Assembly (NCBI RefSeq): GCF_000938265.1
Contig: NZ_JYFC01000009.1
Span: 1 to 64,000 of the forward strand
DNA: 64,000 nt
Origin: Agreia bicolorata
Lineage (GTDB): Bacteria; Actinomycetota; Actinomycetes; Actinomycetales; Microbacteriaceae
Direction of reading: 5' to 3'
In this document: positions 8,147 through 16,736 of the stretch, piece after piece
How the letters are laid out: each line of letters opens with the position of its first letter
Position numbering within the stretch: position 1 is the stretch's first letter
Position numbers and translations under genes: made by a program
Notes under the pieces: generated by a model
The model's database searches: none
Told to the model about the DNA's origin: nothing
What the model saw: the letters and a program-made list of their open reading frames with translations, nothing else

Positions 8147-9184
8147 ATGACCTCGAGCTCTCCCACTGCCGCGCCCATTCGAGCCCGCCGCCGCGCTATC
8201 GCATCAGCGGCGGTCGTCGTCGCAGCTCTTGTCGCTGTCACGGGCTGCTCGGCCGGGGCCGGTGCGACGACAGCTGTGAGCGATGTCAAGACGCAGACCA
8301 TCGACGACTACTTCGGCTCGGTCGACGTTCCTGTCGAGCCCCAGCGCGTCGTTGCGGGAGATCCTGTGTCGCTGGCGATCATGCTCTCGCTCGGCGTCAA
8401 GCCGGTGGCCGCATCGTTCAGCCCGACATCGCTTCCGAGTCACCTCGCCGACAAGGCCGAGGGCATCGAGAACATCGCCGGCGAAGGCGGCGGGTTCGAC
8501 CCCAACCTTGAAGCGGCATTGGCCGAGAAGCCCGACCTGATAGTTCTCGACACGGGATACACCGGCGAGGGTGACAAGGCGTGGAACAAGAAGACCTATG
8601 ACCTCGCGACCGCGAGCGGCGTGCCCACCTTCGGCTACGCGTTCGACGATGGAGTCTCATTCGACGACCTGAAGCACGGGGTCACAGAGGTGGCCTCGGT
8701 GCTGGGAAAGAAGGAGGCTGGCGAGAAGCTGATCTCAGGCCTGGAGCAGCGAATGACCGACCTGGCGGCGCGCGTCAAGAGCGCCGGACTGTCGGACAAG
8801 CCTGTATCCGCCGTTCGACTGAGCGACGGTGGCAACTACTCCATCCGCGTCGGCACCAGCGAGAGCATCGCGTTCCGAGCCCTCGGCATCGCCCAGCCTG
8901 AGGGGCAGCAGGATCCCAGTCTGTTCCGCATCGAGCTCACCGCAGAGAACCTCAATGAACTCGCCAAGGCCGACACGCTCTTCGTCTACGTCGACGACAA
9001 CTCTCCCGCCGAGAAAGAGAAGTTCACGTCGTCTCCGCTCTGGCCCACACTGCCTGCCGTGCAGGCGAACCGCGTGCACTGGGTTTCGTCCGGTGTGTGG
9101 AACTCCTCCGACCCGGTCGGCCTCGACAAGATTCTCGACGATATCGAGAAGGACTTCATCGAGCCGGCCGAGCAGCAGGGCTGA
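8147..9184 (+). CDS. Iron-siderophore ABC transporter substrate-binding lipoprotein
   Basis: A 345-residue exported lipoprotein. A basic N-terminus (RARRRA), a hydrophobic core and a lipobox VTGC give lipid attachment at Cys34. The mature part has the two-lobed helical-backbone fold of class III binding proteins: QRVVAGDPVSLAIMLSLGVKPVAAS, the NLEAALAEKPDLIVLD segment, and a C-lobe ending VHWVSSGVW. It captures the ferric siderophore for the permeases encoded divergently. The ATG at 8147 is chosen over one 12 codons earlier because GAAAGA lies 8 bases upstream and the longer form would bury the signal peptide. One base separates it from the reductase gene. Confidence 0.92.
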   Translation: MTSSSPTAAPIRARRRAIASAAVVVAALVAVTGCSAGAGATTAVSDVKTQTIDDYFGSVDVPVEPQRVVAGDPVSLAIMLSLGVKPVAASFSPTSLPSHLADKAEGIENIAGEGGGFDPNLEAALAEKPDLIVLDTGYTGEGDKAWNKKTYDLATASGVPTFGYAFDDGVSFDDLKHGVTEVASVLGKKEAGEKLISGLEQRMTDLAARVKSAGLSDKPVSAVRLSDGGNYSIRVGTSESIAFRALGIAQPEGQQDPSLFRIELTAENLNELAKADTLFVYVDDNSPAEKEKFTSSPLWPTLPAVQANRVHWVSSGVWNSSDPVGLDKILDDIEKDFIEPAEQQG

Positions 9185-9185
9185 T

Positions 9186-10091
9186 ATGGCGGCGCGTGAC
9201 AGTAAGGCGGCAGAGTCGACGCCCGGGTACTTCCGTGCTCGGGTCGCGGGCGTCGAACAGATATCGCCCTCTCTTATTCGCGTTCACTTCGATGGTCCGG
9301 GATTGGCCGGCTTTCCTTCGACGGGAGTGCCGGACGAGTCCATCCGGCTGTACTTTCCACGAGACGGCGAGGTCGAGCCGCCGCCGATGACGGTCCGAGA
9401 TGGAGTGCTGGGCCATCACGATGACGATGACGCTCGCGAGTGCCGTACTTACACGGTGCGCCACTGGCAGCAGGAGCGTCTGTCGATCGACTTCGTCACC
9501 CACGGCGATGGCGTCGCCTCGTTGTGGGCAGCCGCAGCCCGCGTCGGCGACATGCTGGGCATCTGGGGTGTGCGCTCGTGGTACGCACCACCGGCCGACA
9601 CCGCCTGGCAGCTTCTCGTCGCCGACCTCCCCGGCCTGCCCGCGCTGATGCGCGCGCTCGAGCGCCTCGAGGAGGGGGAGCGCGCGCACGCGATCGTCGA
9701 GGTCGCACATGCCGACGACAGGGTCGACGTCGTCACGAAGGGAGACGTGACGATCGATTGGCGCGTAGCCGGCAACGGGCGAGCATCGTCAGAACTCGCG
9801 GATGCTGTGCGGGCGTATGCGCTGCCCGACGGCCCGGGCTATGCCTGGTTCGCCGGCGAGGCGGCGGCGGGCAGAGAGATTCGCAAACATCTGCGCAACA
9901 CCTGTGCGATGCCGGTCGGCCGCATGTCGATCATCGGATACTGGCGAGCAGACAAGGAGCAGTGGCTTGAGCGGTATGCGCCGCTGGAGGACAGGCTGCT
10001 CGTCGAGTACGACGAACTTGTGAGCTCCGGGGTCGACGAGACCGCCGCTGAGATCCACTGGGACGAGATGCTCGAGCGAGCCGGGCTCTAA
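9186..10091 (+). CDS. Siderophore-interacting protein (flavin-dependent ferric-siderophore reductase)
   Basis: A 301-residue cytosolic protein of the SIP/ViuB family. The N-terminal FAD-binding barrel includes RTYTVRHW (RxYT-x-R, the flavin contact) and IDFVTHGDGVASLWAAAARVGD; the C-terminal NAD(P)H-like domain ends in WFAGEAAAGREIRKHLRN, which matches the family WxxGE(A)xxxRxxRxxL pattern. These enzymes reduce ferric siderophores after uptake to release Fe2+. The gene starts one base after the lipoprotein stop, so both are translated from one iron-regulated mRNA. An ATG start gives the standard family length. Confidence 0.93.
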   Translation: MAARDSKAAESTPGYFRARVAGVEQISPSLIRVHFDGPGLAGFPSTGVPDESIRLYFPRDGEVEPPPMTVRDGVLGHHDDDDARECRTYTVRHWQQERLSIDFVTHGDGVASLWAAAARVGDMLGIWGVRSWYAPPADTAWQLLVADLPGLPALMRALERLEEGERAHAIVEVAHADDRVDVVTKGDVTIDWRVAGNGRASSELADAVRAYALPDGPGYAWFAGEAAAGREIRKHLRNTCAMPVGRMSIIGYWRADKEQWLERYAPLEDRLLVEYDELVSSGVDETAAEIHWDEMLERAGL

Positions 10092-10386
10092 GTCTCTGAG
10101 TCAGAGAGTCTCTCGGTCGATACGGGCGGGCGGCCGAATCGGTGGCTACAGTGGAGATGTGAGTTTCTCCTGTTCATCGGTGTCGCCCTTCGGGCGTGAG
10201 GGGGTTGCCGGCCGTCTTCTCGCCGGCATCAGATAACCCTGTTCCTCAGCCGCTCGCGTTCAACGTGGGCGGCCAAGCGGTGTGCGAGCCGGCCGATGTC
10301 GGGCACGTTCTGTGTGCGCATGCCGTCCGAATGGACATCCGCCCGACGGCTTCGAGCCGCGGGCCGACACTGATTGGCAACTCATC

Positions 10387-10878
10387 ATGTTTTCCCTGAA
10401 CGACAAAACAATCCGCGACTCCTTCGTGAACGCGTCCCGCAAAGAACTCTCCGACCTCACGCTGCCCGCCGGCTTCGCCGAGATCGACTGGTCGAAGCTC
10501 GACTACTTCGGCTGGAACGACCCGAAGCGCCCACGCCGCGCGTACGTCGTGGTTCCGGTTGGCGAGGTCGCGGTCGGCGTGCTGCTGCGGCGGGCCGACA
10601 CGAAGCCCGCATCCAGAGCCCAGTGCTCGTGGTGCCAGGATGTGCAGCTGCCGAACGACGTTGTCTTCTTCAGTGCCCGTCGCGCGGGTGCGGCCGGGCG
10701 CAACGGCGACACCGTCGGAACGCTCGTGTGCTCGGAGTTCGAGTGCTCGCGCAATGTGCGCAAGCGCCCGACCATGGCGTACATCGGCTTCGACATCGAG
10801 GCCGCACGTCTCGACCGCATCGCATCGCTCCAGAGCCGCGCGGCCTCCTTCGCAGAGGACATTCGCGCGACGGACTGA
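10387..10878 (+). CDS. FBP-domain zinc-finger protein (FusB/EF-G-binding related)
   Basis: A 163-residue protein with a C-terminal treble-clef zinc finger. Cysteines are placed as C80-x2-C83 (CSWCQD) and C115-x4-C120 (CSEFEC) followed by SRNVRKRP. This is the pattern of the FBP domain found in the C-terminal half of FusB-type elongation factor G-binding proteins. Actinobacterial FBP proteins are common, and whether they protect EF-G from fusidic acid is not established. The ATG at 10387 is chosen because the domain-like sequence (LNDKTIRDSFVNASRKELSDL) begins there; the upstream extension in this frame is Arg/Cys-rich and unlike coding sequence. The 295 bases before it hold no convincing gene. 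Confidence 0.85.
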   Translation: MFSLNDKTIRDSFVNASRKELSDLTLPAGFAEIDWSKLDYFGWNDPKRPRRAYVVVPVGEVAVGVLLRRADTKPASRAQCSWCQDVQLPNDVVFFSARRAGAAGRNGDTVGTLVCSEFECSRNVRKRPTMAYIGFDIEAARLDRIASLQSRAASFAEDIRATD

Positions 10879-10898
10879 CGCGCACCGGCGCATCCATG

Positions 10899-10944
10899 TG
10901 GCGGTAATCGACCCATCTTCGAGGCGGAGGGTCGATTACCGCCA
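10899..10944. repeat. Long hairpin A of a tandem hairpin pair
   Basis: A perfect 16-bp inverted repeat, TGGCGGTAATCGACCC (10899-10914) with its complement at 10929-10944, around a 14-base loop. It follows the FBP gene by 20 bases. The arm matches hairpin B except at three adjacent positions (GTA here, CAT in B), and the opposite arm changes correspondingly, so pairing is kept. Confidence 0.85.
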
Positions 10945-10970
10945 AGTCATGAACGCGAGGTCATGACGGT

Positions 10971-11018
10971 TTGGCGCATATCGACCTTCCCGAGCAAATA
11001 TGGGTCGATATGCGCCAA
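10971..11018. repeat. Long hairpin B of a tandem hairpin pair
   Basis: A perfect 16-bp inverted repeat, TTGGCGCATATCGACC (10971-10986) with its complement at 11003-11018, around a 16-base loop. It lies 26 bases after hairpin A in the same orientation. Neither hairpin has a T-tract. A simple role as bidirectional terminator between the convergent FBP gene and the gene at 11052 is possible but would not need two related copies. Confidence 0.85.
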
Positions 11019-11051
11019 GTGACAGCAGGGTGGGCGGTAGAGGCGGCAGTG

Positions 11052-11372
11052 TCAGACCCGGTCGCGGTGCTCCTGATACATCTCCGCGAGCATGCGGGTG
11101 TGCAGTCCCGACTCCGACGAGTCGTTCGGATCTGCTCCGAAGAGCCAGGTCAGGCCGCGCAGCCCTCGGTTGTCGATGCCGACGAGGGCGACCGCGATCG
11201 TCTCGCCTGCATCGGCCTCGCCGCGCGCCCAAGCAAAGGTCTCGGTGAACGTCGCATCCGACACATCGACGGTGCGCACCGCGGCGTCGGGGACCGTGGC
11301 GAAGTAGACGCGAAAAAGAGAGGAGTGCTGCTCCCACGTGCTGTCGCGCTCGTCGGAATCCACGATGTTCAT
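11052..11372 (-). CDS. Hypothetical protein
   Basis: A 106-residue acidic soluble protein that I do not recognise. It begins MNIVDSDERDSTWEQHSSLF and has an alternating strand pattern (VYFATVPDAAVRTVDVSD; TIAVALVGIDNRGLRGLTWLFG) with a charged C-terminal helix, suggesting a small alpha/beta or beta-sheet domain. There is no signal peptide, membrane helix or cysteine motif. The ATG at 11372 is chosen because codon use and composition change sharply upstream of it. It is transcribed divergently from the VOC gene at 11438 and convergently with the FBP gene. Confidence 0.65.
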   Translation of the reverse strand: MNIVDSDERDSTWEQHSSLFRVYFATVPDAAVRTVDVSDATFTETFAWARGEADAGETIAVALVGIDNRGLRGLTWLFGADPNDSSESGLHTRMLAEMYQEHRDRV

Positions 11373-11437
11373 GGCATCGAGCCTAGAGCGGCGGCCGAAG
11401 CAGACGTACCCTTGCTGCACGAGACAAGGAGGTCGCC

Positions 11438-11773
11438 GTGACGATATCGCGCCTGCTCGCCCAGATGACGGTGAGCGACTCCGCGCAGTCAATCCCCTGG
11501 TATTCGCTGTTGTTCGGGCGCGGGCCTGACGTGCATCCGATGGACGGACTCGTCGAGTGGCATCTGACCGACACGTTCGGGGTTCAGGTGTGGGTCGAGC
11601 CCGGGAGGGCCGGTACCTCATGCATGGTGCTCGACGACGACGATCTGGATGCCCGGCTTCAGCTGCTCGACGGCGCCGGCATCGAGAATGGCGGCATCAG
11701 GGCGGCCTCGGCCTCTCGGATCCTGCCCGTCGTCGACTCGGACGGCAACCGCATCGTGTTCACTGGCCCCTGA
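11438..11773 (+). CDS. VOC family (glyoxalase/bleomycin-resistance fold) protein
   Basis: A 111-residue single VOC module. The beta-alpha-beta-beta-beta pattern is clear: ISRLLAQMTVSD, SIPWYSLLFGRGPDV, VEWHLTDTFGVQVWVEP and VDSDGNRIVFTGP with the usual final D-x-D/G-N-x-I/V-x-F strand. Two such modules, in one or two chains, form a metal or ligand site; the substrate cannot be predicted. The start is GTG at 11438, supported by AAGGAGGT 5 bases upstream, one of the best ribosome sites in the window. It is monocistronic. Confidence 0.86.
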   Translation: MTISRLLAQMTVSDSAQSIPWYSLLFGRGPDVHPMDGLVEWHLTDTFGVQVWVEPGRAGTSCMVLDDDDLDARLQLLDGAGIENGGIRAASASRILPVVDSDGNRIVFTGP

Positions 11774-11805
11774 GAGTCAACGGCTGTGGCCGGAGGCCGA
11801 ACTGG

Positions 11806-14115
11806 TCATTCCAGCCCACAGCGGGCGTCGGCGCATTCGAGCACGGTTCCTATCCACCGCGGATGCTCCGTATCGGCTCCGACGCGTCGATCGCCCACCG
11901 CGATGACGGGTTTCTGGTCGGCAGACAGGCCGAGTGCAAGGCCGCTCGCGAGATACGAATCGTCATCGAACTCGAGCATCGCGAGGCGTGTGGACGTCGA
12001 GTTCGTGCACAGCTTGTCGGCGCAGGAGAGAAGGTCGAGCGAACGGCTCTGGGCATCGACTCGCGCGATCAGCGGCCTGCCAGTGGCATCGATCGTGAAC
12101 GTCGGGGTGCGTGCCTGCGAAATCAGCCTGTCGTGGGACCGGGTCGACGCAGATACATCCGTGGGAATGTCCGTCGCCTTGTACTCGGAGCAGTCCACCG
12201 TGAGGCACGTGAACATGCGCATGTCAGTCTGACTCTCTGCCCGCGAGAGGATGACCGGCAATCCGTCAGCGCCGCGCTCGATGCGCGCTCCGAATGTGGT
12301 GTCGTAACTCGTGTCGTCTGGATCAGCCGCCAATGTTTCGGGTGTCTCGATGCGTGGCTCGGAGGTGACGCCCGCGGAGATCACTCGAAGGGGAACGACG
12401 TCGGGGTCGCGTGAATCGCGGGCATCGACGAGGGTGACGACAGCCGTTCCGTCAGCCATGACAGAGACATCGAGTGTCGCCACGGTCGACTCGCCACCTC
12501 TCCAGCTCACCGGAACGCGCCGCTCTGTCGACGTCGTGCATGCATCGTCGTTGCAGAAGTAGATCAATACGTCGGTGTTGATCGAGTTCAGACCGGGCCG
12601 CGCAATTGCGGCGATGACGGGATGCTCGCCGTCGGTTGAGATCGCCGCCGCCGTGAGGCGCCGATTGCTGCGTGCATAGACGGAGTCGCCTCCTGAGAAG
12701 TACGCGTCATATCCGGAGAGGACTGTGCGGGTGCCCGGCACAGGGCCGCCCTTCGGTGGAGCATCCGGTGACGATTTCGTGCCCCATGCCTCGAGCTCGT
12801 CCGCGTCGGACGCAAGAACCTGCAGCTCGAAACGGTCCGGTGTGGAGCCCTGACCCTCCTTCGGCATCCACTGGGCGAACAGCAGGTGATTATCAGGTGT
12901 TCCTGCAATGCCTGAACCGAGGATGGATCCTGGTACGAGAGGCACGGAGCAGGCGGCGCCGCCGCAGAGAGTGACGGTGGTCTCTTCGCCACCCAGAACG
13001 CTGAGGACGCCGGACCGGTCGCCGACGGCGGTGACGTCGGCGGAATCCCAGATCCTCGGCACCGTCGCGGCCGAGTACGACGCGAGCCTCCACGGGTTCA
13101 CCACTGCGAGCGGCACCGCGAGCAGGGCAGGAACCAGCAGGACGGCCAGCCCGACCAGCGCGCCCCCGCGGGTTCCGGCATCCGAGTCTTTCTGCGCCCA
13201 CGACGGCGCGGCGAGGGGAACGATGGGCTCGGTGCCGATGCGGGCACGGGACTCCTCGCGAACGATCACCGCGCGAACCGCTACGGCCGTGAGAACCAGA
13301 ACGAGTACGGCGGGAACGACGATGCCGAGCGCGTCGGCGACCATGGCGGAGAGCAGCGACTGGTGCATCAGTCCTGTGAGGAGTTTCAGGCCTACGCCGA
13401 TGCCGCCCACGACCACGGTCGCGATGATCAGATTGACCCGGGGCGTGCGGTCTTCGGTGCGCCCTGAGACGACATCCTTTCCGGAGCGCCATCCGCGCGC
13501 CAGAGCCTCACCCCACGATGCGCTGCGTAGAACGAGCTGCGGCCACGCCAGTAAGAGCGGCGCGATCACGATCAGAACGATGAGGGCGAGAACGAGGCCG
13601 CCGATCGCCCAGAGGGGAGCGATGGCGAGGGCGACGGATGCGGCAACGGCCGCGACGAAGAGAGCGAGCGCGCCGACGAACGCGAGTGCGACCAGGTCTG
13701 GGCGGCGGGCGGCACGGGCCCACGCGGCGCGGGCCGGGAGGCTGGAGTCGGTGGTGTTCGCGATCAGGGAATGGGTCGCGGCGGTGATGCCGAAGGCGTG
13801 GCCGACGCAGAGCAGAATCACGGCGATCGCGGCAGTGACGAGCGCCTCGGTCGAGCTGGCCAATTGGGTGAGATTTCCGTTCACGATCACAACGGAGCCG
13901 TCTGGCACGATCGACAGCCCCACGACCGTGGCGATGATGGCGGCGACGATCACGGGAACCCCGTACGCCAGCACCGGTGTCGGCGACAGGAAGACAAGCG
14001 CCCACGCGCGTGGCGGTCCGTACATGCGGCGGGCGGCATCCCGGGCGGCTTCGGGGGATCGCTCGGCGGGGGTGGTCTCTGGGGCGGGTGTGGTCTGCGG
14101 GGCTGAGTCGGGCAT
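11806..14115 (-). CDS. Large membrane protein with C-terminal extracytoplasmic beta-rich domain
   Basis: A 769-residue protein I do not recognise by name. After a Pro/Thr-rich N-terminus there are about eight hydrophobic helices between residues 38 and 345, with a pattern of long inter-helix loops (GEALARGWRSGKDVVSGR) resembling the glycerophosphoryl-diester/DUF-type multi-helix transport-associated membrane domains. The remaining 420 residues contain repeated short strands and paired cysteines (VTLCGGAACSV, IYFCNDDACTT, MFTCLTVDCSE, LLSCADKLCTN, LECADARCG), spaced 60-110 residues apart like blades of a beta-propeller with a C-x(3-5)-C pair each. That disulfide-like pairing suggests the domain is outside the cell. 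It stands alone and is convergent with the VOC gene. Confidence 0.75.
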   Translation of the reverse strand: MPDSAPQTTPAPETTPAERSPEAARDAARRMYGPPRAWALVFLSPTPVLAYGVPVIVAAIIATVVGLSIVPDGSVVIVNGNLTQLASSTEALVTAAIAVILLCVGHAFGITAATHSLIANTTDSSLPARAAWARAARRPDLVALAFVGALALFVAAVAASVALAIAPLWAIGGLVLALIVLIVIAPLLLAWPQLVLRSASWGEALARGWRSGKDVVSGRTEDRTPRVNLIIATVVVGGIGVGLKLLTGLMHQSLLSAMVADALGIVVPAVLVLVLTAVAVRAVIVREESRARIGTEPIVPLAAPSWAQKDSDAGTRGGALVGLAVLLVPALLAVPLAVVNPWRLASYSAATVPRIWDSADVTAVGDRSGVLSVLGGEETTVTLCGGAACSVPLVPGSILGSGIAGTPDNHLLFAQWMPKEGQGSTPDRFELQVLASDADELEAWGTKSSPDAPPKGGPVPGTRTVLSGYDAYFSGGDSVYARSNRRLTAAAISTDGEHPVIAAIARPGLNSINTDVLIYFCNDDACTTSTERRVPVSWRGGESTVATLDVSVMADGTAVVTLVDARDSRDPDVVPLRVISAGVTSEPRIETPETLAADPDDTSYDTTFGARIERGADGLPVILSRAESQTDMRMFTCLTVDCSEYKATDIPTDVSASTRSHDRLISQARTPTFTIDATGRPLIARVDAQSRSLDLLSCADKLCTNSTSTRLAMLEFDDDSYLASGLALGLSADQKPVIAVGDRRVGADTEHPRWIGTVLECADARCGLE

Positions 14116-14189
14116 CTAAAGGACACTAACAGCGGCCGGATCACCCCCACAGGGGGAGAACTCCCCATGGCCCGCATACGATTGAAACG

Positions 14190-16628
14190 GTGCAGACAGA
14201 ACCGAACCAGCCCATCGCATCCGCCGAACCCGGGTTTGTGCGCGTGCGCGGCGCCCGCGAGAACAACCTGCGCGACGTGGATGTAGACGTGCCGCGCGAC
14301 CGCATCGTCGCCTTCACCGGCGTATCAGGATCGGGCAAGTCGTCGCTCGCGTTCGGCACGATCTTCGGCGAGGCGCAGCGCCGCTTCCTCGAATCGGTGG
14401 CGCCGTACGCGCGACGCCTGATCGCCCAGGGCAGCACGCCGCACGTCGATGAGATCACGGGTTTGCCACCCGCGGTCGCCCTGCAGCAGCGCCGCGGCGC
14501 TCCGAGTTCGCGATCCACGGTCGGCACCCTCACGACGCTCTCGAATCTGCTGCGCATGCTCTACTCGCGCGCCGGCACCTATCCGGTGGATGCGACGGGC
14601 CGGCTCGACTCGGATTCGTTCTCACCCAACACGGCGGCCGGGGCCTGCCCCCGCTGCCACGGACTCGGCATCGCGCACGACGTGACCGAGGCGACGGCCG
14701 TGCACGACCCAAGCCTGAGCATCCGCGACGGTGCCATCACGGCCTGGCCCGGCGCCTGGCAGGGCAAGAACCTGCGCGACGTGACGGCCGGCCTCGGCTA
14801 CGACATCGACAGGCCGTGGCGCGACCTTTCGCAGAAAGACAGGGACTGGCTGCTCTTCACCGACGAGCAGCCCGTGGTCGAGGTGACCCCGCAGCGCGAC
14901 CGGGTGGCGAAGCCCTACAAAGGGCGATTCTGGAGCGCCAAGAGCTTCATCATGCACACCCTCGCCGACTCGAAGAGCGAGGCGCAGCGCAACCGTGCCC
15001 AGCGCTTCGTCGAGACCGCGCCCTGCACGCTCTGCGGGGGCAGCGGGCTCACCCGGGCCGCGCTCGCGGTCACGTTCGCGGGGCACACCATCGCAGAGCT
15101 GAACGATATGCCCTTCGCGGCGCTCGCCGACGTGCTGCGACCCACGGCCGAGCTGAAGTCGGCGGGCGCCGCGCGCTCAGACCGCTCGTCGGGGGAGCTC
15201 ACCGAGGTCGCCGTCACCATCTCGCGCGATCTGCTCGCCCGTATCGAGGTGCTCGTCGGCCTCGGCCTCGACTACCTGGGTCTGAGTCGGGCGACTCCCA
15301 CGCTTTCGCCCGGCGAGATGCAGCGGCTGCGCATCGCCACTCAGCTGCGCTCTGGGCTGTTCGGCGTGATCTACGTGCTCGACGAGCCCTCGGCCGGCCT
15401 GCATCCCGCCGATGCGGAGCCGCTCATCACGGTGCTCGAGCAGCTCAAAGCGTCGGGCAACTCGGTGTTCGTGGTCGAGCACAACATGGATGTCGTGCGC
15501 CAGGCCGACTGGGTCGTCGACGTCGGTCCCGGGGCCGGTTCAGGCGGCGGATGCGTGTTGTACAGCGGCGCCGTCGGCGGGCTCGCCGAGGTGGCCGAGT
15601 CGGTCACACGGCCGTTCCTGTTTCCGTCGGGCGGGGAGTCTGCGCGGCGGGCCGCCCGCGAGCCCCGCGACTGGCTGCGGTTGCGCGCGGTCTCGCGCCA
15701 CAACATCCGGAATCTGGATGTCGACGTGCCCCTGGGTGTGCTGACGGCGGTGACCGGGGTGTCGGGCTCGGGCAAGTCGAGCCTGGTCGGCGGCGTGCTC
15801 GCCGAGAAGGCGCTGGCCGCTGACGCCATCGACCGCGTCGTGCAGGTCGACCAGAAGCCGATCGGGCGCACGCCGCGATCGAACCTGGCCACCTACACGG
15901 GGCTGTTCGATGCGGTGCGCGCGACGTTCGCCGCCACGGACGAAGCGCGCGAGCGGGGCTTCGATGCCGGCCGCTTCTCGTTCAACGTCGACGGCGGACG
16001 CTGCCCGACCTGCCTGGGCGAGGGCTTCGTGTCGGTCGAGCTGCTCTTCCTTCCGGGCAGCTACGCGCCCTGCCCTGACTGCGGCGGCACGCGCTACAAC
16101 GCCGAGACTCTCGAGGTGCGCTATCGCGACGCGTCGATCGCTGACGTGCTCGCGATGACCGTCGACGATGCCGCTGGCTTCCTCGCCGACGTGCCCGTGG
16201 CCGCGCGCAGCCTCGACACCCTGCGCAAGGTGGGGCTCGGCTACCTTCGCCTCGGCCAGCCCGCCACCGAGCTCTCGGGCGGCGAGGCCCAGCGCATCAA
16301 ACTCGCCACGGAACTGCAGCGCGCCCGCCGTGGCCACACGCTCTACGTTCTCGACGAGCCGACGACGGGGCTGCATCCGGCCGATGTGCGCCTGCTTGTC
16401 ACGCAGCTGAACGGCCTGGTGGATGCCGACAACACGGTCGTGCTCGTGGAGCACGACATGAGTGTGGTCGCCGACGCCGACTGGGTCATCGACATGGGCC
16501 CGGCCGGAGGCGACAAGGGCGGGCGGGTCGTGGCGGCGGGTACTCCGGAGTCGGTGGCCGGGAGCGGCGACAGCCGCACCGCGCCCTACCTGGCGGCGGC
16601 GCTCGGCTCGGTGCTCGCGTCGGTCTGA
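14190..16628 (+). CDS. UvrA-like ABC ATPase (UvrA2/DrrC class)
   Basis: An 812-residue soluble protein with two UvrA-type ABC modules. The first has Walker A GVSGSGKSS, a zinc motif CPRCHGLG, and LDEPSAGLHP; the second has GVSGSGKSS again, CPTCLGEGF plus CPDCGG, LSGGEAQRIKLA and LDEPTTGLHP. Length is well below the approximately 950 residues of housekeeping UvrA, as in the UvrA2/DrrC group, which lacks the UvrB-interacting insert and is associated with resistance to DNA-binding drugs or damage. The first signature reads LSPGEMQRLRIA, with Pro replacing the usual first Gly. The start is GTG at 14190. No drug-biosynthesis genes are nearby. Confidence 0.88.
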   Translation: MQTEPNQPIASAEPGFVRVRGARENNLRDVDVDVPRDRIVAFTGVSGSGKSSLAFGTIFGEAQRRFLESVAPYARRLIAQGSTPHVDEITGLPPAVALQQRRGAPSSRSTVGTLTTLSNLLRMLYSRAGTYPVDATGRLDSDSFSPNTAAGACPRCHGLGIAHDVTEATAVHDPSLSIRDGAITAWPGAWQGKNLRDVTAGLGYDIDRPWRDLSQKDRDWLLFTDEQPVVEVTPQRDRVAKPYKGRFWSAKSFIMHTLADSKSEAQRNRAQRFVETAPCTLCGGSGLTRAALAVTFAGHTIAELNDMPFAALADVLRPTAELKSAGAARSDRSSGELTEVAVTISRDLLARIEVLVGLGLDYLGLSRATPTLSPGEMQRLRIATQLRSGLFGVIYVLDEPSAGLHPADAEPLITVLEQLKASGNSVFVVEHNMDVVRQADWVVDVGPGAGSGGGCVLYSGAVGGLAEVAESVTRPFLFPSGGESARRAAREPRDWLRLRAVSRHNIRNLDVDVPLGVLTAVTGVSGSGKSSLVGGVLAEKALAADAIDRVVQVDQKPIGRTPRSNLATYTGLFDAVRATFAATDEARERGFDAGRFSFNVDGGRCPTCLGEGFVSVELLFLPGSYAPCPDCGGTRYNAETLEVRYRDASIADVLAMTVDDAAGFLADVPVAARSLDTLRKVGLGYLRLGQPATELSGGEAQRIKLATELQRARRGHTLYVLDEPTTGLHPADVRLLVTQLNGLVDADNTVVLVEHDMSVVADADWVIDMGPAGGDKGGRVVAAGTPESVAGSGDSRTAPYLAAALGSVLASV

Positions 16629-16653
16629 GACCGAAAATTCCCATCAAATAGTC

Positions 16654-16680
16654 TTGGCACTCTCGGCCGTCGAGTGCTAA
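16654..16680. promoter_or_regulatory. CIRCE element (HrcA operator)
   Basis: TTGGCACTC, nine bases, then GAGTGCTAA matches the CIRCE consensus TTAGCACTC-N9-GAGTGCTAA with one mismatch. HrcA binds this element to repress chaperone genes. It lies 56 bases before the Hsp20 start. Confidence 0.92.
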
Positions 16681-16694
16681 TTTAGTTCTCACAA

Positions 16695-16715
16695 GTTGAG
16701 TCAGACCGACTCAAG
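16695..16715. promoter_or_regulatory. HAIR element (HspR operator)
   Basis: GTTGAGT, seven bases, then ACTCAAG matches the HspR consensus CTTGAGT-N7-ACTCAAG with one mismatch. It lies 14 bases downstream of the CIRCE element and 21 bases before the Hsp20 start codon, leaving room for the ribosome site AAAGGGGA. Confidence 0.9.
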
Positions 16716-16736
16716 TTCACAGAAAGGGGAATCCTC

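Noticed and set aside
10196-10399. A 67-residue frame in the gap before the FBP gene
   Set aside because: No ribosome site, Pro/Ser-rich, and it overlaps the FBP start in another frame. I see no gene or clear signal in 10092-10386.
12908-14119. A 403-residue plus-strand frame opposite the large membrane protein
   Set aside because: Ser/Thr/Arg-rich, no structure; the minus strand shows membrane helices and ordered domains.
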